From the NCBI RefSeq assembly GCF_014748335.1, contig NZ_JAAVIY010000001.1:434001-498000 (forward strand): DNA of 64,000 bases. The letters are read 5' to 3'. Both the position numbers and the translations under genes were made by a program. Of this stretch, positions 45,814 to 53,631 are shown in pieces (the stretch's first letter is position 1; each line of letters begins with the position of its first letter). The stretch is from Flavobacterium selenitireducens. GTDB lineage: Bacteria > Bacteroidota > Bacteroidia > Flavobacteriales > Flavobacteriaceae. The notes under the pieces are model-generated. The model was given only the letters and a program-made list of their open reading frames with translations. It was not told the DNA's origin and did not search any database.

Positions 45814-47493
45814 CTAGGACGGAAGAAGCGTCTTGATTACCTTTTCTGATGCCGACTCGCAAAAGTCGAGGCCACTGTAATCCGGGTTATAGCCGCCGAT
45901 ATGCGGCACGGCCATGATGTAGAGATTGGGAATTGCCGCCCCGAAAATATCCGCTACCTGAAAATGGTCGTTGATCGCCGCACCCGGCACTTTTAAAAAG
46001 GCTTTATCGGCGTAGTAGAGTACATTATCGCGTGAGGCGGCATTTGCCTTATCTGCAAATTCCACCGTTGCCGGAGCAAGTAATTCGGCCTCGAGCAACC
46101 CTTTGAACGGAAAGGCTTCGATGGGCAAATGTGGCTGGCCGGTACAGTCGACGAAAGTCTGGTAATGCTGGCGTACCACGCGTCCGTCGCTTTGCGTAAA
46201 GGTTACGGTGGCGCCCGAATGCTCACCCGGTTCGATGGTTCCGTCCTCCCCGACCGCTATCAGCTCAAGCCGGCCCGACTTGTGCAGCGCCAGCAATTCC
46301 AGACAGGAGCTTTGCGGAATAAAGGCGATGATTAGCGATATAAGCGGCATCAGTACTTTTTGGAGCCTCAGCATGTCCTCGGCACAAAAATATTTGGCTG
46401 GCGGATTCAGTGTGAAACTCAGCACGGCCAACTGCTCTTTCCAAAGAATCGATTCTTTCCGACGAATCGATTTTTCGGCCTGCTCGTACTCGGCTTCAAG
46501 CAAAACGAACGGATCGAGCGCCTCGCGAAGTTCCATCATCTTGTCTACGAACGCTTCCAGCGAGAGGTCTTTTATCTGGGCATAGAAGCCAGGATCCTTG
46601 TCCTTGAACAATTCCTTGAAGTTTTTTTCGAAGACAAAGTCAAGCGAGATGAAATTGTTGTTGTTTTGGCGGTGTTCGGCGATTTCTGCTTCGCTCAGTA
46701 CGGACTGGCGGAACAAGTGCGGGTCTTCCAAATGAAACCGGACGGCAGGCAGGAAACCGTTCCTTGTGTGCAGCACCATCTTAAAGTCGTTGCAGTCTTT
46801 ATTGACCGCATATCGCAACCTGTTTCCGTCTTTGAAAAATTCACCGTTGTGACGCGACAGCGTGCGTATGGCGTCGATGGCGGTCAGCGACGCTCCTTTG
46901 ATTCCTACGGTGTGGTTGATTTGAAGCGCGAGTTTGGAAGGAGGATAAGGCGAGTCGAAATAACCCGAAGGCAATGAGACATGCGGTGGCCAGAAATGTC
47001 CCGAGCAAATTATGGTGTCGGTCGCCACGAAGTCGCCCTTATCCGTTACGATTTTGAACAAACCTTTCTTTTGGGGCAGGATATCGTGCACCGCTGTGTT
47101 GAGGTGAACGTCTGTTTTAATTCCTATTTGGGCCGCTTTTTCAAGAAAAATATCGAATTGGTCCGATAGATAGCGCCCAAACAACAGTCGTGGAAAAACT
47201 TTGTACGCGCTGAAATTTTGTGGATCGATGTCGTATCGCTCCAGGACGGATGCCGGAGCCGAGCGCAGCCATTCGAGCATCCCCTGGTAAATTTCGGGGA
47301 TTTCATTTGCCGAAACATTGGTGACGTGCTCCGGATTGGCGCCTGCCGCGCTGTATGGAAGACCCGCGCCGAGCCGATCGTTTTTTTCAAAAATGGCAAC
47401 CCTGACCTGGTTGTTCCCGGATTCGACGATCCGCTTAAACATAAACATTGCCGCAGGGCCACCTCCTATGATGGCGATATCTTTGGTATTCAT
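45814..47493 (-). CDS. FAD/NAD(P)-binding protein (FAD-NAD-binding_9 type)
   Basis: 559 residues. The N-terminal dinucleotide site is IAIIGGGPAAMFMFKRIVES, followed by a glutamate cofactor contact (IFEKNDRLGAGLPYS) and HVTNVSANEIPEIYQGMLEWL, marks of the large FAD-NAD(P)-binding family close to HpaB-like or siderophore hydroxylase-like flavoproteins. The C-terminal part reads YIMAVPHIGGYNPDYSGLDFCE. No membrane segment. The reaction is unknown. It stands apart, 193 bases from the SDR gene. Confidence 0.75.
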   Translation of the reverse strand: MNTKDIAIIGGGPAAMFMFKRIVESGNNQVRVAIFEKNDRLGAGLPYSAAGANPEHVTNVSANEIPEIYQGMLEWLRSAPASVLERYDIDPQNFSAYKVFPRLLFGRYLSDQFDIFLEKAAQIGIKTDVHLNTAVHDILPQKKGLFKIVTDKGDFVATDTIICSGHFWPPHVSLPSGYFDSPYPPSKLALQINHTVGIKGASLTAIDAIRTLSRHNGEFFKDGNRLRYAVNKDCNDFKMVLHTRNGFLPAVRFHLEDPHLFRQSVLSEAEIAEHRQNNNNFISLDFVFEKNFKELFKDKDPGFYAQIKDLSLEAFVDKMMELREALDPFVLLEAEYEQAEKSIRRKESILWKEQLAVLSFTLNPPAKYFCAEDMLRLQKVLMPLISLIIAFIPQSSCLELLALHKSGRLELIAVGEDGTIEPGEHSGATVTFTQSDGRVVRQHYQTFVDCTGQPHLPIEAFPFKGLLEAELLAPATVEFADKANAASRDNVLYYADKAFLKVPGAAINDHFQVADIFGAAIPNLYIMAVPHIGGYNPDYSGLDFCESASEKVIKTLLPS

Positions 47494-47815
47494 GTGACGA
47501 AAATAGCCACTTTGTCTCTACCGTCCTTTTTTACATCCCCACTTTTATTTGCATAATTCGCTTGAGAACACGAATCACCGGGTAATGTCATCATCGTAAA
47601 AATATTCGCGAAAGTGAGCGCCGGAACAAAGAAAGTATTACCGTTACCCAATCCAGCGGGTTGGTTGCGGTGTGAATAAGGTCATTGTTTGATCAGGAAA
47701 ATTCATCCGCACTTAAAACCGATTTGTTTTCCTCCGCCAGTTGGAAAAACTACAACGGCATATTTGCTGAATGGCTTACTGGTAACAACAGTAAACAACT
47801 TGAAAAAACAACTGC
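47494..47815. other. 322-base gap with no recognised gene
   Basis: This region separates two minus-strand genes. I see no coding signal, promoter match or hairpin that I would defend; it is moderately AT-rich with several short A/T runs. Confidence 0.4.
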
Positions 47816-49138
47816 TTACTTTTTGACCGCAGAAGTCGCGAATCCAAAATTCAGCCCGCCTAACGCGATGATATTGTTCACCTCGCTGAAGTTCTTCCCG
47901 AACGTCGCGGACAGGAATACGTTGTCAAATATCTTGTACTTCCCTATTGCCGCCAGCCTGAAGTCGGGTTTTGAATCGACGGTAAGATTGAATCGCTGTA
48001 TGTATTCGAGCCCCAATGTGAATTTTTCGACCTCATAATTATAGCGGACACCGACATCGCCAAGCTTGACGCTTTCCTGGTAGCCATCGAGGATCTCATT
48101 GCCGAGATAGCGGATCATGCCTGTAAAACTATTTTTTTCGCTCACATATCGATTGAAATTGACCCAAACGCCCCAACGCGAAAGCAGCACATCGTCGAAT
48201 GACTGGTTATTGGTTATTCCCGTGATCGCCGCTGCGAAATCGATCGAAAATATGGGATGTTCCAGTATGTTCAGATAGCGCGTCCGTAGTTCGGCGATTT
48301 TTTCGCTGTTCCCATCCAAATCTTCGGCGGCCAGCGAATTGATTGTTTTGAGCAAGTCGGTTGCCGTTGCGATGGAATCCTTGTTCCTATGCTCGAACAA
48401 CCGGGCGCGCAGGCCGGCACTGACCCTTGTCGTATCGTTACCTTTGAGGGTTGCCCCGGACACCGAAATATGCCTCCAAACATAGTCTTGGTTGTTTTCT
48501 AGGATTTTCTTGGCCGTCAATTTCGGATGGTCAAAAAGCCAGTATGGGGCGAATTCAAGGGCACCGCCTCCGTTGCTGAGCATCCCGAGCAAACTCGCGC
48601 TCACACCTTGGGGCGTCGACGGCTTGGCAATCGATTCCGGCGTTTTGTCAAGCAGGATGAGTCCGGGAGAAGCGGGTGTTTCGAGGTCCTTCAATTCGAC
48701 GGTTCCCTGTGCCCAAAGAGCGCTCGTCACACCTAAAAGACATAGCAGCATTTTTAATTTGAACAGATATTCTCCCTTAAAGCGAGCGAATCCGTCACTG
48801 GAATATTTGCCCTTATCTTCTGTATCCTCATTCAACTGAACGCCATCCTGGTTCGTGAACTTTGTGGTAACGATGGCCCGTGGCCCCATTAATTTAACAA
48901 CGTTGTGCACCACTTTGTACGTCTTATCCTGCAGGGCGCCTGCCAATCCCAACGAAATTTTTGGCATCAATGCGCCGGAGTGGATTTTTTTGGTGCCGTC
49001 GAATAATTGATGTCCGCCGGCATCGCCGTTGCCGATTTCGGCTTCGATAAAGATTTCATCGGTTTCGCTTTCTAAAAAAACGATGCGCGGATTGGGTTTC
49101 GATTCGTGTTCTTCAATAGTTAGTGTAGCTTTTGCCAT
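47816..49138 (-). CDS. Outer-membrane-like protein fused in frame behind a cytosolic-type N-terminal domain
   Basis: 440 residues. Residues 1-129 look like a soluble, acidic beta-rich domain (ATLTIEEHESKPNPRIVFLE) with no export signal. Residues 130-144 are then a textbook signal peptide (MLLCLLGVTSALWAQ), and the remainder resembles a secreted protein with a beta-barrel-like C terminus (FRLAAIGKYKIFDNVFLSAT, ending NFGFATSAVKK). The strong promoter at 49162-49192 lies before the whole frame. Either two genes were fused by loss of a stop and spacer, or translation also begins internally at the ATG at 48751. I do not recognise a named family for either half. Confidence 0.6.
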   Translation of the reverse strand: MAKATLTIEEHESKPNPRIVFLESETDEIFIEAEIGNGDAGGHQLFDGTKKIHSGALMPKISLGLAGALQDKTYKVVHNVVKLMGPRAIVTTKFTNQDGVQLNEDTEDKGKYSSDGFARFKGEYLFKLKMLLCLLGVTSALWAQGTVELKDLETPASPGLILLDKTPESIAKPSTPQGVSASLLGMLSNGGGALEFAPYWLFDHPKLTAKKILENNQDYVWRHISVSGATLKGNDTTRVSAGLRARLFEHRNKDSIATATDLLKTINSLAAEDLDGNSEKIAELRTRYLNILEHPIFSIDFAAAITGITNNQSFDDVLLSRWGVWVNFNRYVSEKNSFTGMIRYLGNEILDGYQESVKLGDVGVRYNYEVEKFTLGLEYIQRFNLTVDSKPDFRLAAIGKYKIFDNVFLSATFGKNFSEVNNIIALGGLNFGFATSAVKK

Positions 49139-49161
49139 GACTGAATGTTTTTTGGTTTTAT

Positions 49162-49192
49162 CAAATGTAAACTACTGAAAATCAAAAAACAA
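49162..49192 (-). promoter_or_regulatory. Bacteroidota promoter: -33 TTG, 20-base spacer, -7 TACATTTG
   Basis: On the minus strand TTG (49192-49190) is followed after 20 bases by TACATTTG (49169-49162). Both elements and the spacing fit the phylum consensus. Transcription would start about 17 bases before the ATG at 49138. Confidence 0.65.
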
Positions 49193-49298
49193 TCGCTGAA
49201 ATCAGGTATATTCACAACGCGTCAAAGCACCTCATTTATCTTGTCAGCCGCCGCAACTCCGTAGCGCAACTGCCCGGGCGGCAAAATACTGTCCAGCC

Positions 49299-49325
49299 AA
49301 AAAAAAAGCCCGGAAATTTCCAGGC
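49299..49325 (-). terminator. Intrinsic terminator of the Tat-type SDR gene
   Basis: A 7-base-pair stem with one G-U pair spans 49308-49325 and is followed on the minus strand by nine T (49307-49299). It lies just after the stop at 49332. Confidence 0.8.
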
Positions 49326-49331
49326 GTTTTA

Positions 49332-50339
49332 TCAGGGATTACCAGAGCCGCCGCTGGCTCCGTAAATCTGTCCGGTGGCATAACTGGCATCATGGGCGGC
49401 CAGTTGTACATAAATCGAGGCGAGTTCAACGGGTTGGCCCGGCCTGCCCATGGGTGTCTGTCCTCCGAATTGTTTGAGCTTCTCCATCGTCGCGCCTCCG
49501 CTGACCTGTAGCGGTGTCCAGATCGGGCCTGGTGCAACGCCGTTTACCCGTATGCCTTTAGGGCCTAACTGTTTGGCCAAAGATTTTACGGAATTCATGT
49601 TGGCAGCCTTTGTCTGGGCATAATCGTGCAGTTCCGCCGACGGGTCGTAGGCCTGCTCCGAAGTCGTCACGATGATCGCCGCACCGGGACGCAAGTGTGG
49701 CAATGCGGCCTTGGTGATCCAAAAAGGCGCGTACACGTTCGTTTTCATCGTGGCATCAAAATCTTCAGACGATATGTCGAGAATGGATTCACGCGTTTGC
49801 TGACGCGCGGCATTGTTTACAAGAATGTCAAGACCGCCAAGCCCTTTCACGGCCTCGTCGACCAGTCGCTTGCAAAAAACCTCATCGCGAAGGTCACCGG
49901 GAATCGCGACGGCTTTTCGCCCTTCGGCCTTGATGAGCTGGACGACTTCTCTGGCATCCTCTTCTTCGGTCGGATAATAATTGATGGCTACATCGGCACC
50001 TTCCCGTGCAAAAGCAATGGCAGCGGCGCGACCCATTCCCGAATCGCCACCGGTGACAAGCGCCTTTCTCCCTTTGAGCCTGCCCGATCCTTTATAGCTC
50101 TTCTCGCCATGATCCGGCCTGGGTTCCATTTTTGACGCAAGGCCCGGCCACGGCTGGGATTGTTCCTTGAACGGCGGACGCGGATATTTTGAGGTAGGGT
50201 CATCGGGCAAGGCAGCGGCAAAATCGTCACTGTCCGGTAACTCGGAAGCGGATGCAACAGGGTTCACGAGCGTTGTGGCCACGATGGCGCCCATTCCGGT
50301 AAGCGCTTTTCGCCTGGATATAGCGTTGGTATTTTTCAT
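49332..50339 (-). CDS. Short-chain dehydrogenase with Tat-like signal (YghA/YhdF-type)
   Basis: 335 residues from the ATG at 50339. The N terminus SRRKALTGMGAIVATTLVNP resembles a twin-arginine signal, unusual for an NAD(P) enzyme of this group. A proline-rich linker (PRPPFKEQSQPWPG) precedes the SDR domain, as in YghA-like proteins. Catalytic parts are LVTGGDSGMGRAAA, ILVNNAARQQ, VTTSEQAY and YAQTKAAN. If exported, it would need a periplasmic cofactor, as folded Tat cargo does. It diverges from the AraC-type regulator across a 415-base AT-rich region. Confidence 0.85.
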   Translation of the reverse strand: MKNTNAISRRKALTGMGAIVATTLVNPVASASELPDSDDFAAALPDDPTSKYPRPPFKEQSQPWPGLASKMEPRPDHGEKSYKGSGRLKGRKALVTGGDSGMGRAAAIAFAREGADVAINYYPTEEEDAREVVQLIKAEGRKAVAIPGDLRDEVFCKRLVDEAVKGLGGLDILVNNAARQQTRESILDISSEDFDATMKTNVYAPFWITKAALPHLRPGAAIIVTTSEQAYDPSAELHDYAQTKAANMNSVKSLAKQLGPKGIRVNGVAPGPIWTPLQVSGGATMEKLKQFGGQTPMGRPGQPVELASIYVQLAAHDASYATGQIYGASGGSGNP

Positions 50340-50754
50340 GGTGTTGGTATTTAATTTGGGAAGCAAAATAATTGGAATTGAAGGTAACCGCGTTACACAA
50401 GTTTTTCCACTTGTGCTACTTTTTTGCACTACCGCTCTGTTTACCTTTCGCAAATGCAACTCCCGTTGCAATTTTGTGTCAAAACTCTCGCAAAAAAATA
50501 TTTGACACAAAATCTGTGTCACCTGTACTTTTTTTTTCATTTTGACACAAAATTTAATATCAACACATTTCCTTTTTTCGAGACGACGAACAGACACAAG
50601 ATCGCCCCCGCCATACTATCATTCCCATAATAGCTGACTTCGTCCATTGCATTAATAACACTCCCAAATTGCCCGTAATTTTTCCCTAATTGACAAGACG
50701 ATTTGCGAATAGCCTTTTTATTTTGATGAACTTTACTTAAAACTTTGCAAACCA
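50340..50754. other. AT-rich 415-base divergent region
   Basis: This gap holds the inverted-repeat set at 50470-50554. Otherwise it contains poly-T and poly-A runs and no convincing gene; a 78-codon minus frame at 50537-50773 overlaps the regulator start and looks non-coding. Confidence 0.5.
50470..50554. promoter_or_regulatory. Three-copy AATTTTGTGTCAAAA repeat, likely operator array
   Basis: AATTTTGTGTCAAAA lies at 50470-50484, and its exact 15-base reverse complement at 50540-50554. A third copy sharing 13 bases lies at 50501-50513 in the same orientation as the last. The set sits between divergent SDR and AraC-type genes, so it probably binds that regulator or another dimeric factor. Confidence 0.55.
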
Positions 50755-51591
50755 ATGTCGCGTTCAGGGTCAATACACACCATTGAAGGTTTCGAGCGTT
50801 GTTTATTTGAAACGGCCTGCCGTCAGTTTAAGGACTGCCGGTCCAACGATTGGTCCGATTCAAATACTATTGTAATGTTCGACAGCGTCGGCTCTGGTAA
50901 GTCGGAATCTAAATTCGAATTACTGACATTCATACTCGATCGAGAGTTTCGTATAGAAAGCGCCTCCGAGCAAATTGGATTTCACACACTTTCCATATTG
51001 AAAATGCCCTTTTACGAACTGATCGCGACCGAGTCTAAAGCTTTTTGGTCAGCATTGGAAGCGCACATTGTAGCGCGCAAGTATTTCTCCGGTACATTCC
51101 AGATCACTTTTGTATCTCAACAAAAAACACTTCGTCCCGCCTTGTGCTCGATAACCCGATTGGGAAATAGCGGACGGACGGTAATCATGGGGATTTTTGT
51201 GAACTGCCACCACGCTCTTATGATGGAACCGGTGGTACCCAAAAACACTGTCAACGAGGAACGGCTTCGTATTGAAAATCTCTACCATTATATTTTTGAC
51301 AACCTCGACGGTCAGCTGCCATCGACGCGGGAGCTGGCCAGGCTGTTCGGCACGAATGATCACACCCTGAAAGAGGGATTTCGCAAGATGTTCGGCACTA
51401 GCATCTACCAATTCTACCTTGCTGAAAAATTAAAGCGCGCCCATTTATATATCGAGCAGAGCACGATACCGTTGCACAAAATCGCCAATGATCTTGGATT
51501 CGGCACGTATGGGAATTTTACCAAAGCGTTCCGGAAAAAATACGGATACACGCCTTCGGCGGTAAAACGTTGGGAAGATACTGCATTTTGA
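50755..51591 (+). CDS. AraC-family transcriptional regulator
   Basis: 278 residues. The N-terminal 170 residues form a sensor part I cannot name, with PAS-like spacing (LTFILDREFRIESASEQIGFHTLSI). The C-terminal 100 residues are a double HTH: STRELARLFGTNDHTLKEGF, then IPLHKIANDLGFGTYGNFTKAFRKKYGYTPSAVK. It opens the accessory region and points towards the MauE-like gene 102 bases downstream, which it probably regulates, perhaps through the repeats at 50470-50554. Confidence 0.88.
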   Translation: MSRSGSIHTIEGFERCLFETACRQFKDCRSNDWSDSNTIVMFDSVGSGKSESKFELLTFILDREFRIESASEQIGFHTLSILKMPFYELIATESKAFWSALEAHIVARKYFSGTFQITFVSQQKTLRPALCSITRLGNSGRTVIMGIFVNCHHALMMEPVVPKNTVNEERLRIENLYHYIFDNLDGQLPSTRELARLFGTNDHTLKEGFRKMFGTSIYQFYLAEKLKRAHLYIEQSTIPLHKIANDLGFGTYGNFTKAFRKKYGYTPSAVKRWEDTAF

Positions 51592-51693
51592 TGCGGCACC
51601 CATAATGTCCAATTTTGCACCCTCTTTTTTCCCGATTTGAACTTGAATCCATTTTTGGCAATCGGAACTTTACCAATATTAAAATGAGATTCC

Positions 51694-52152
51694 ATGTTAA
51701 AACGAGAAAGGTTAACACGTCTATTTACTGACCTGGTTTGCTCGCTTTACACCTTACTTTTTGTGTATGCAGCATTGAGCAAACTACTTGATTACAAAAC
51801 ATTCATGCTGCAATTAGGTCAATCTCCAATGCTAAGCGCTTTCGCAAACTGGATTTCCTGGTTGGTGCCCTCACTGGAAATAGTGATCGCATTATTACTT
51901 TTTATCCCAAGGTTTAAATTGACGGCGTTGTTTGCCGCATATATACTGATGTCGATGTTCACTGCATACATTTACATCCTGCTTAACTACAGTTCCTTTG
52001 TCCCCTGCTCTTGTGGAGGAATATTAGACTCGCTGACATGGTCGCAACATATGGCCTTCAATCTCGCATTCGCTCTACTAGCGGTGATTGCCATCCTAGC
52101 CTACCCGTACCATAATTCTATGAAACTCCGAAACTATGCAGCTTCGATCTAA
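51694..52152 (+). CDS. MauE/DoxX-like redox-associated membrane protein
   Basis: 152 residues, four transmembrane helices. The family pattern YTLLFVYAALSKLLDYKTFM in the first helix and the periplasmic CSCGG motif after the third helix (residues about 108-112) match MauE-type proteins, which are linked to disulfide formation in exported proteins, for example in methylamine dehydrogenase maturation. Here no methylamine genes are present; the only cysteine-rich exported product nearby is the DUF6520-like peptide. It overlaps the next gene by 17 bases. Confidence 0.8.
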   Translation: MLKRERLTRLFTDLVCSLYTLLFVYAALSKLLDYKTFMLQLGQSPMLSAFANWISWLVPSLEIVIALLLFIPRFKLTALFAAYILMSMFTAYIYILLNYSSFVPCSCGGILDSLTWSQHMAFNLAFALLAVIAILAYPYHNSMKLRNYAASI

Positions 52153-53221
52153 AATAATCATTTTGGTTATGGGTGCCTTAGGCGCAGTAGCCACGGTAGC
52201 AGGATTGTTCGGAATATCAGAACGAATAATCCATCACCAAAACAATTTCGTAAGGCGCTTTCCACACCATGTGGCGTTTGAAAAAAGCAAGATCGACTTG
52301 GTATACAACTCTTACTATTTTGCTGGTTTCGAAAACGGCAAAGCGTATCTCGGGAATTCCACGACTCCGCTTTACATAACGGTAGTTGATTTGAAAACCG
52401 GGATTCTTAAAAAATATCAGATCAAGGTAGATGGAAACGAAGTGAAACTTAAAGCGCCCCGGATCAGAATACGTGGAGATGTGTTTTATTTATACGAGGG
52501 TTCTGCCCCTTATATTTTCAGAGGGAGCACAAAGGACTGGAAAGGAAATTTAATCTCGAATTCAGGAAAACGATTCACTATTCTTGAACCTACGAATACT
52601 ACAAACATAGCCCTCCGCTTTGAGAAAAGCGGCAATGGAGAAGGACTTCTGGGCAGGCTTAACACGGAAAAAACGGAAGACCTTTATTTTGCAGAGAATT
52701 TGCTCGAAGCACAATTCGACGCTTTTTTCGATACCGATGGTTGTTTGACTTATGACAGGAAAACCGCCAGGCTGATATACACCTATTTCTACCGAAACCA
52801 ATTTATTGTCGCCAGCGACGATCTTACCTTGGAATTCCGCGGCAATACTATCGACACAATATCCAAAGCCCAAATACATCTTGCAACATTGAAGGACGGC
52901 AGAAAAACATTCGCAAGACCTCCGCTTACCGTTAATCGCATTACGGCAGCCGACGGAGGATTATTGTTTGTGAACTCTATGTTACCCGGTCAATTTGAGA
53001 ACGACGCACTTTGGAAACAGGCAAGCATCGTAGATGTCTATGACCTTAAAGAGCAGACATACCGCTCAAGTTTCCCAATTTATCACGTGAACGGCAAAAA
53101 GATGAGAGCTATGCTCGTAGATGGAACAGAGCTTTATGCACTTATCGAAAACCAATTGGTTCGTTATGGATTGAGAGAGAATCTTAAAGCTACTACTAAG
53201 AATGAAAAAACGGGCGGATAA
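52136..53221 (+). CDS. Membrane-anchored beta-rich protein, possible propeller, unknown function
   Basis: 361 residues. An N-terminal hydrophobic segment (IIILVMGALGAVATVAGLFG) without a clear cleavage site anchors it, and the rest would face the periplasm. The body shows repeated strand pairs (VYNSYYFAGFENGKAYLGN, then TVVDLKTGILKKYQ and YDLKEQTYRSSFPI), compatible with a six-bladed propeller. I recognise no catalytic motif. Coupled translation with the MauE-like gene and closeness to the DUF6520-like gene suggest one module. Codon and base use is AT-richer than in the flanking housekeeping genes. Confidence 0.65.
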   Translation: MQLRSKIIILVMGALGAVATVAGLFGISERIIHHQNNFVRRFPHHVAFEKSKIDLVYNSYYFAGFENGKAYLGNSTTPLYITVVDLKTGILKKYQIKVDGNEVKLKAPRIRIRGDVFYLYEGSAPYIFRGSTKDWKGNLISNSGKRFTILEPTNTTNIALRFEKSGNGEGLLGRLNTEKTEDLYFAENLLEAQFDAFFDTDGCLTYDRKTARLIYTYFYRNQFIVASDDLTLEFRGNTIDTISKAQIHLATLKDGRKTFARPPLTVNRITAADGGLLFVNSMLPGQFENDALWKQASIVDVYDLKEQTYRSSFPIYHVNGKKMRAMLVDGTELYALIENQLVRYGLRENLKATTKNEKTGG

Positions 53222-53302
53222 ACTGCCCTAGATATACCGGCCAGTATCAGGGGATGATCGAAAACCTGGAAAAGAGTAGATCGCAACCACAAATTTATAA
53301 TT

Positions 53303-53578
53303 ATGAAAACTACTTTGAAAGGCATTGTTATGCCTGTGGCCACCCTTGTACTGGGTGCTGCCGGAGCTTTCGCAACGACCTCAATGGCAAGCGATGAAGC
53401 GCCTACCATTATCACCGGGCGCTATTATGTGAGCAGTGCAGATCCCTGCCATCTGTCTGACGTCGAGTGTACCGATGTGTTCAACGACAATGGTGCTTGT
53501 ACAAGCCCACAGGGAACACTTTGGAAAATGGACTCCCCTGTAACGTGTCCATTGCCGTTGTATAAAATACAACCGTAA
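53303..53578 (+). CDS. Small exported four-cysteine peptide, DUF6520-like
   Basis: 91 residues. A signal peptide (VMPVATLVLGAAGAFA) is followed by a mature part of roughly 65 residues with four Cys (DPCHLSDVEC, GAC and VTC) and a conserved-looking end (PLYKIQP). This is the pattern of DUF6520, a family of small Bacteroidota peptides of unknown function. The cysteines could form two disulfides with help from the MauE-like protein encoded 1.2 kb upstream. It ends directly before a strong hairpin. Signal molecule, toxin, structural peptide or ripening substrate are all possible. Confidence 0.7.
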   Translation: MKTTLKGIVMPVATLVLGAAGAFATTSMASDEAPTIITGRYYVSSADPCHLSDVECTDVFNDNGACTSPQGTLWKMDSPVTCPLPLYKIQP

Positions 53579-53592
53579 CACATTCATTAAAG

Positions 53593-53620
53593 CAATGCAG
53601 CGCCAATGAGCGCTGCATTG
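53593..53620. terminator. Perfect 11-base-pair hairpin between converging genes
   Basis: CAATGCAGCGC (53593-53603) and its exact complement (53610-53620) enclose a 6-base loop. The following T-run is short. It likely ends both the peptide operon and the SusCD-peptidase operon. Confidence 0.7.
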
Positions 53621-53631
53621 TCATTTATGGG

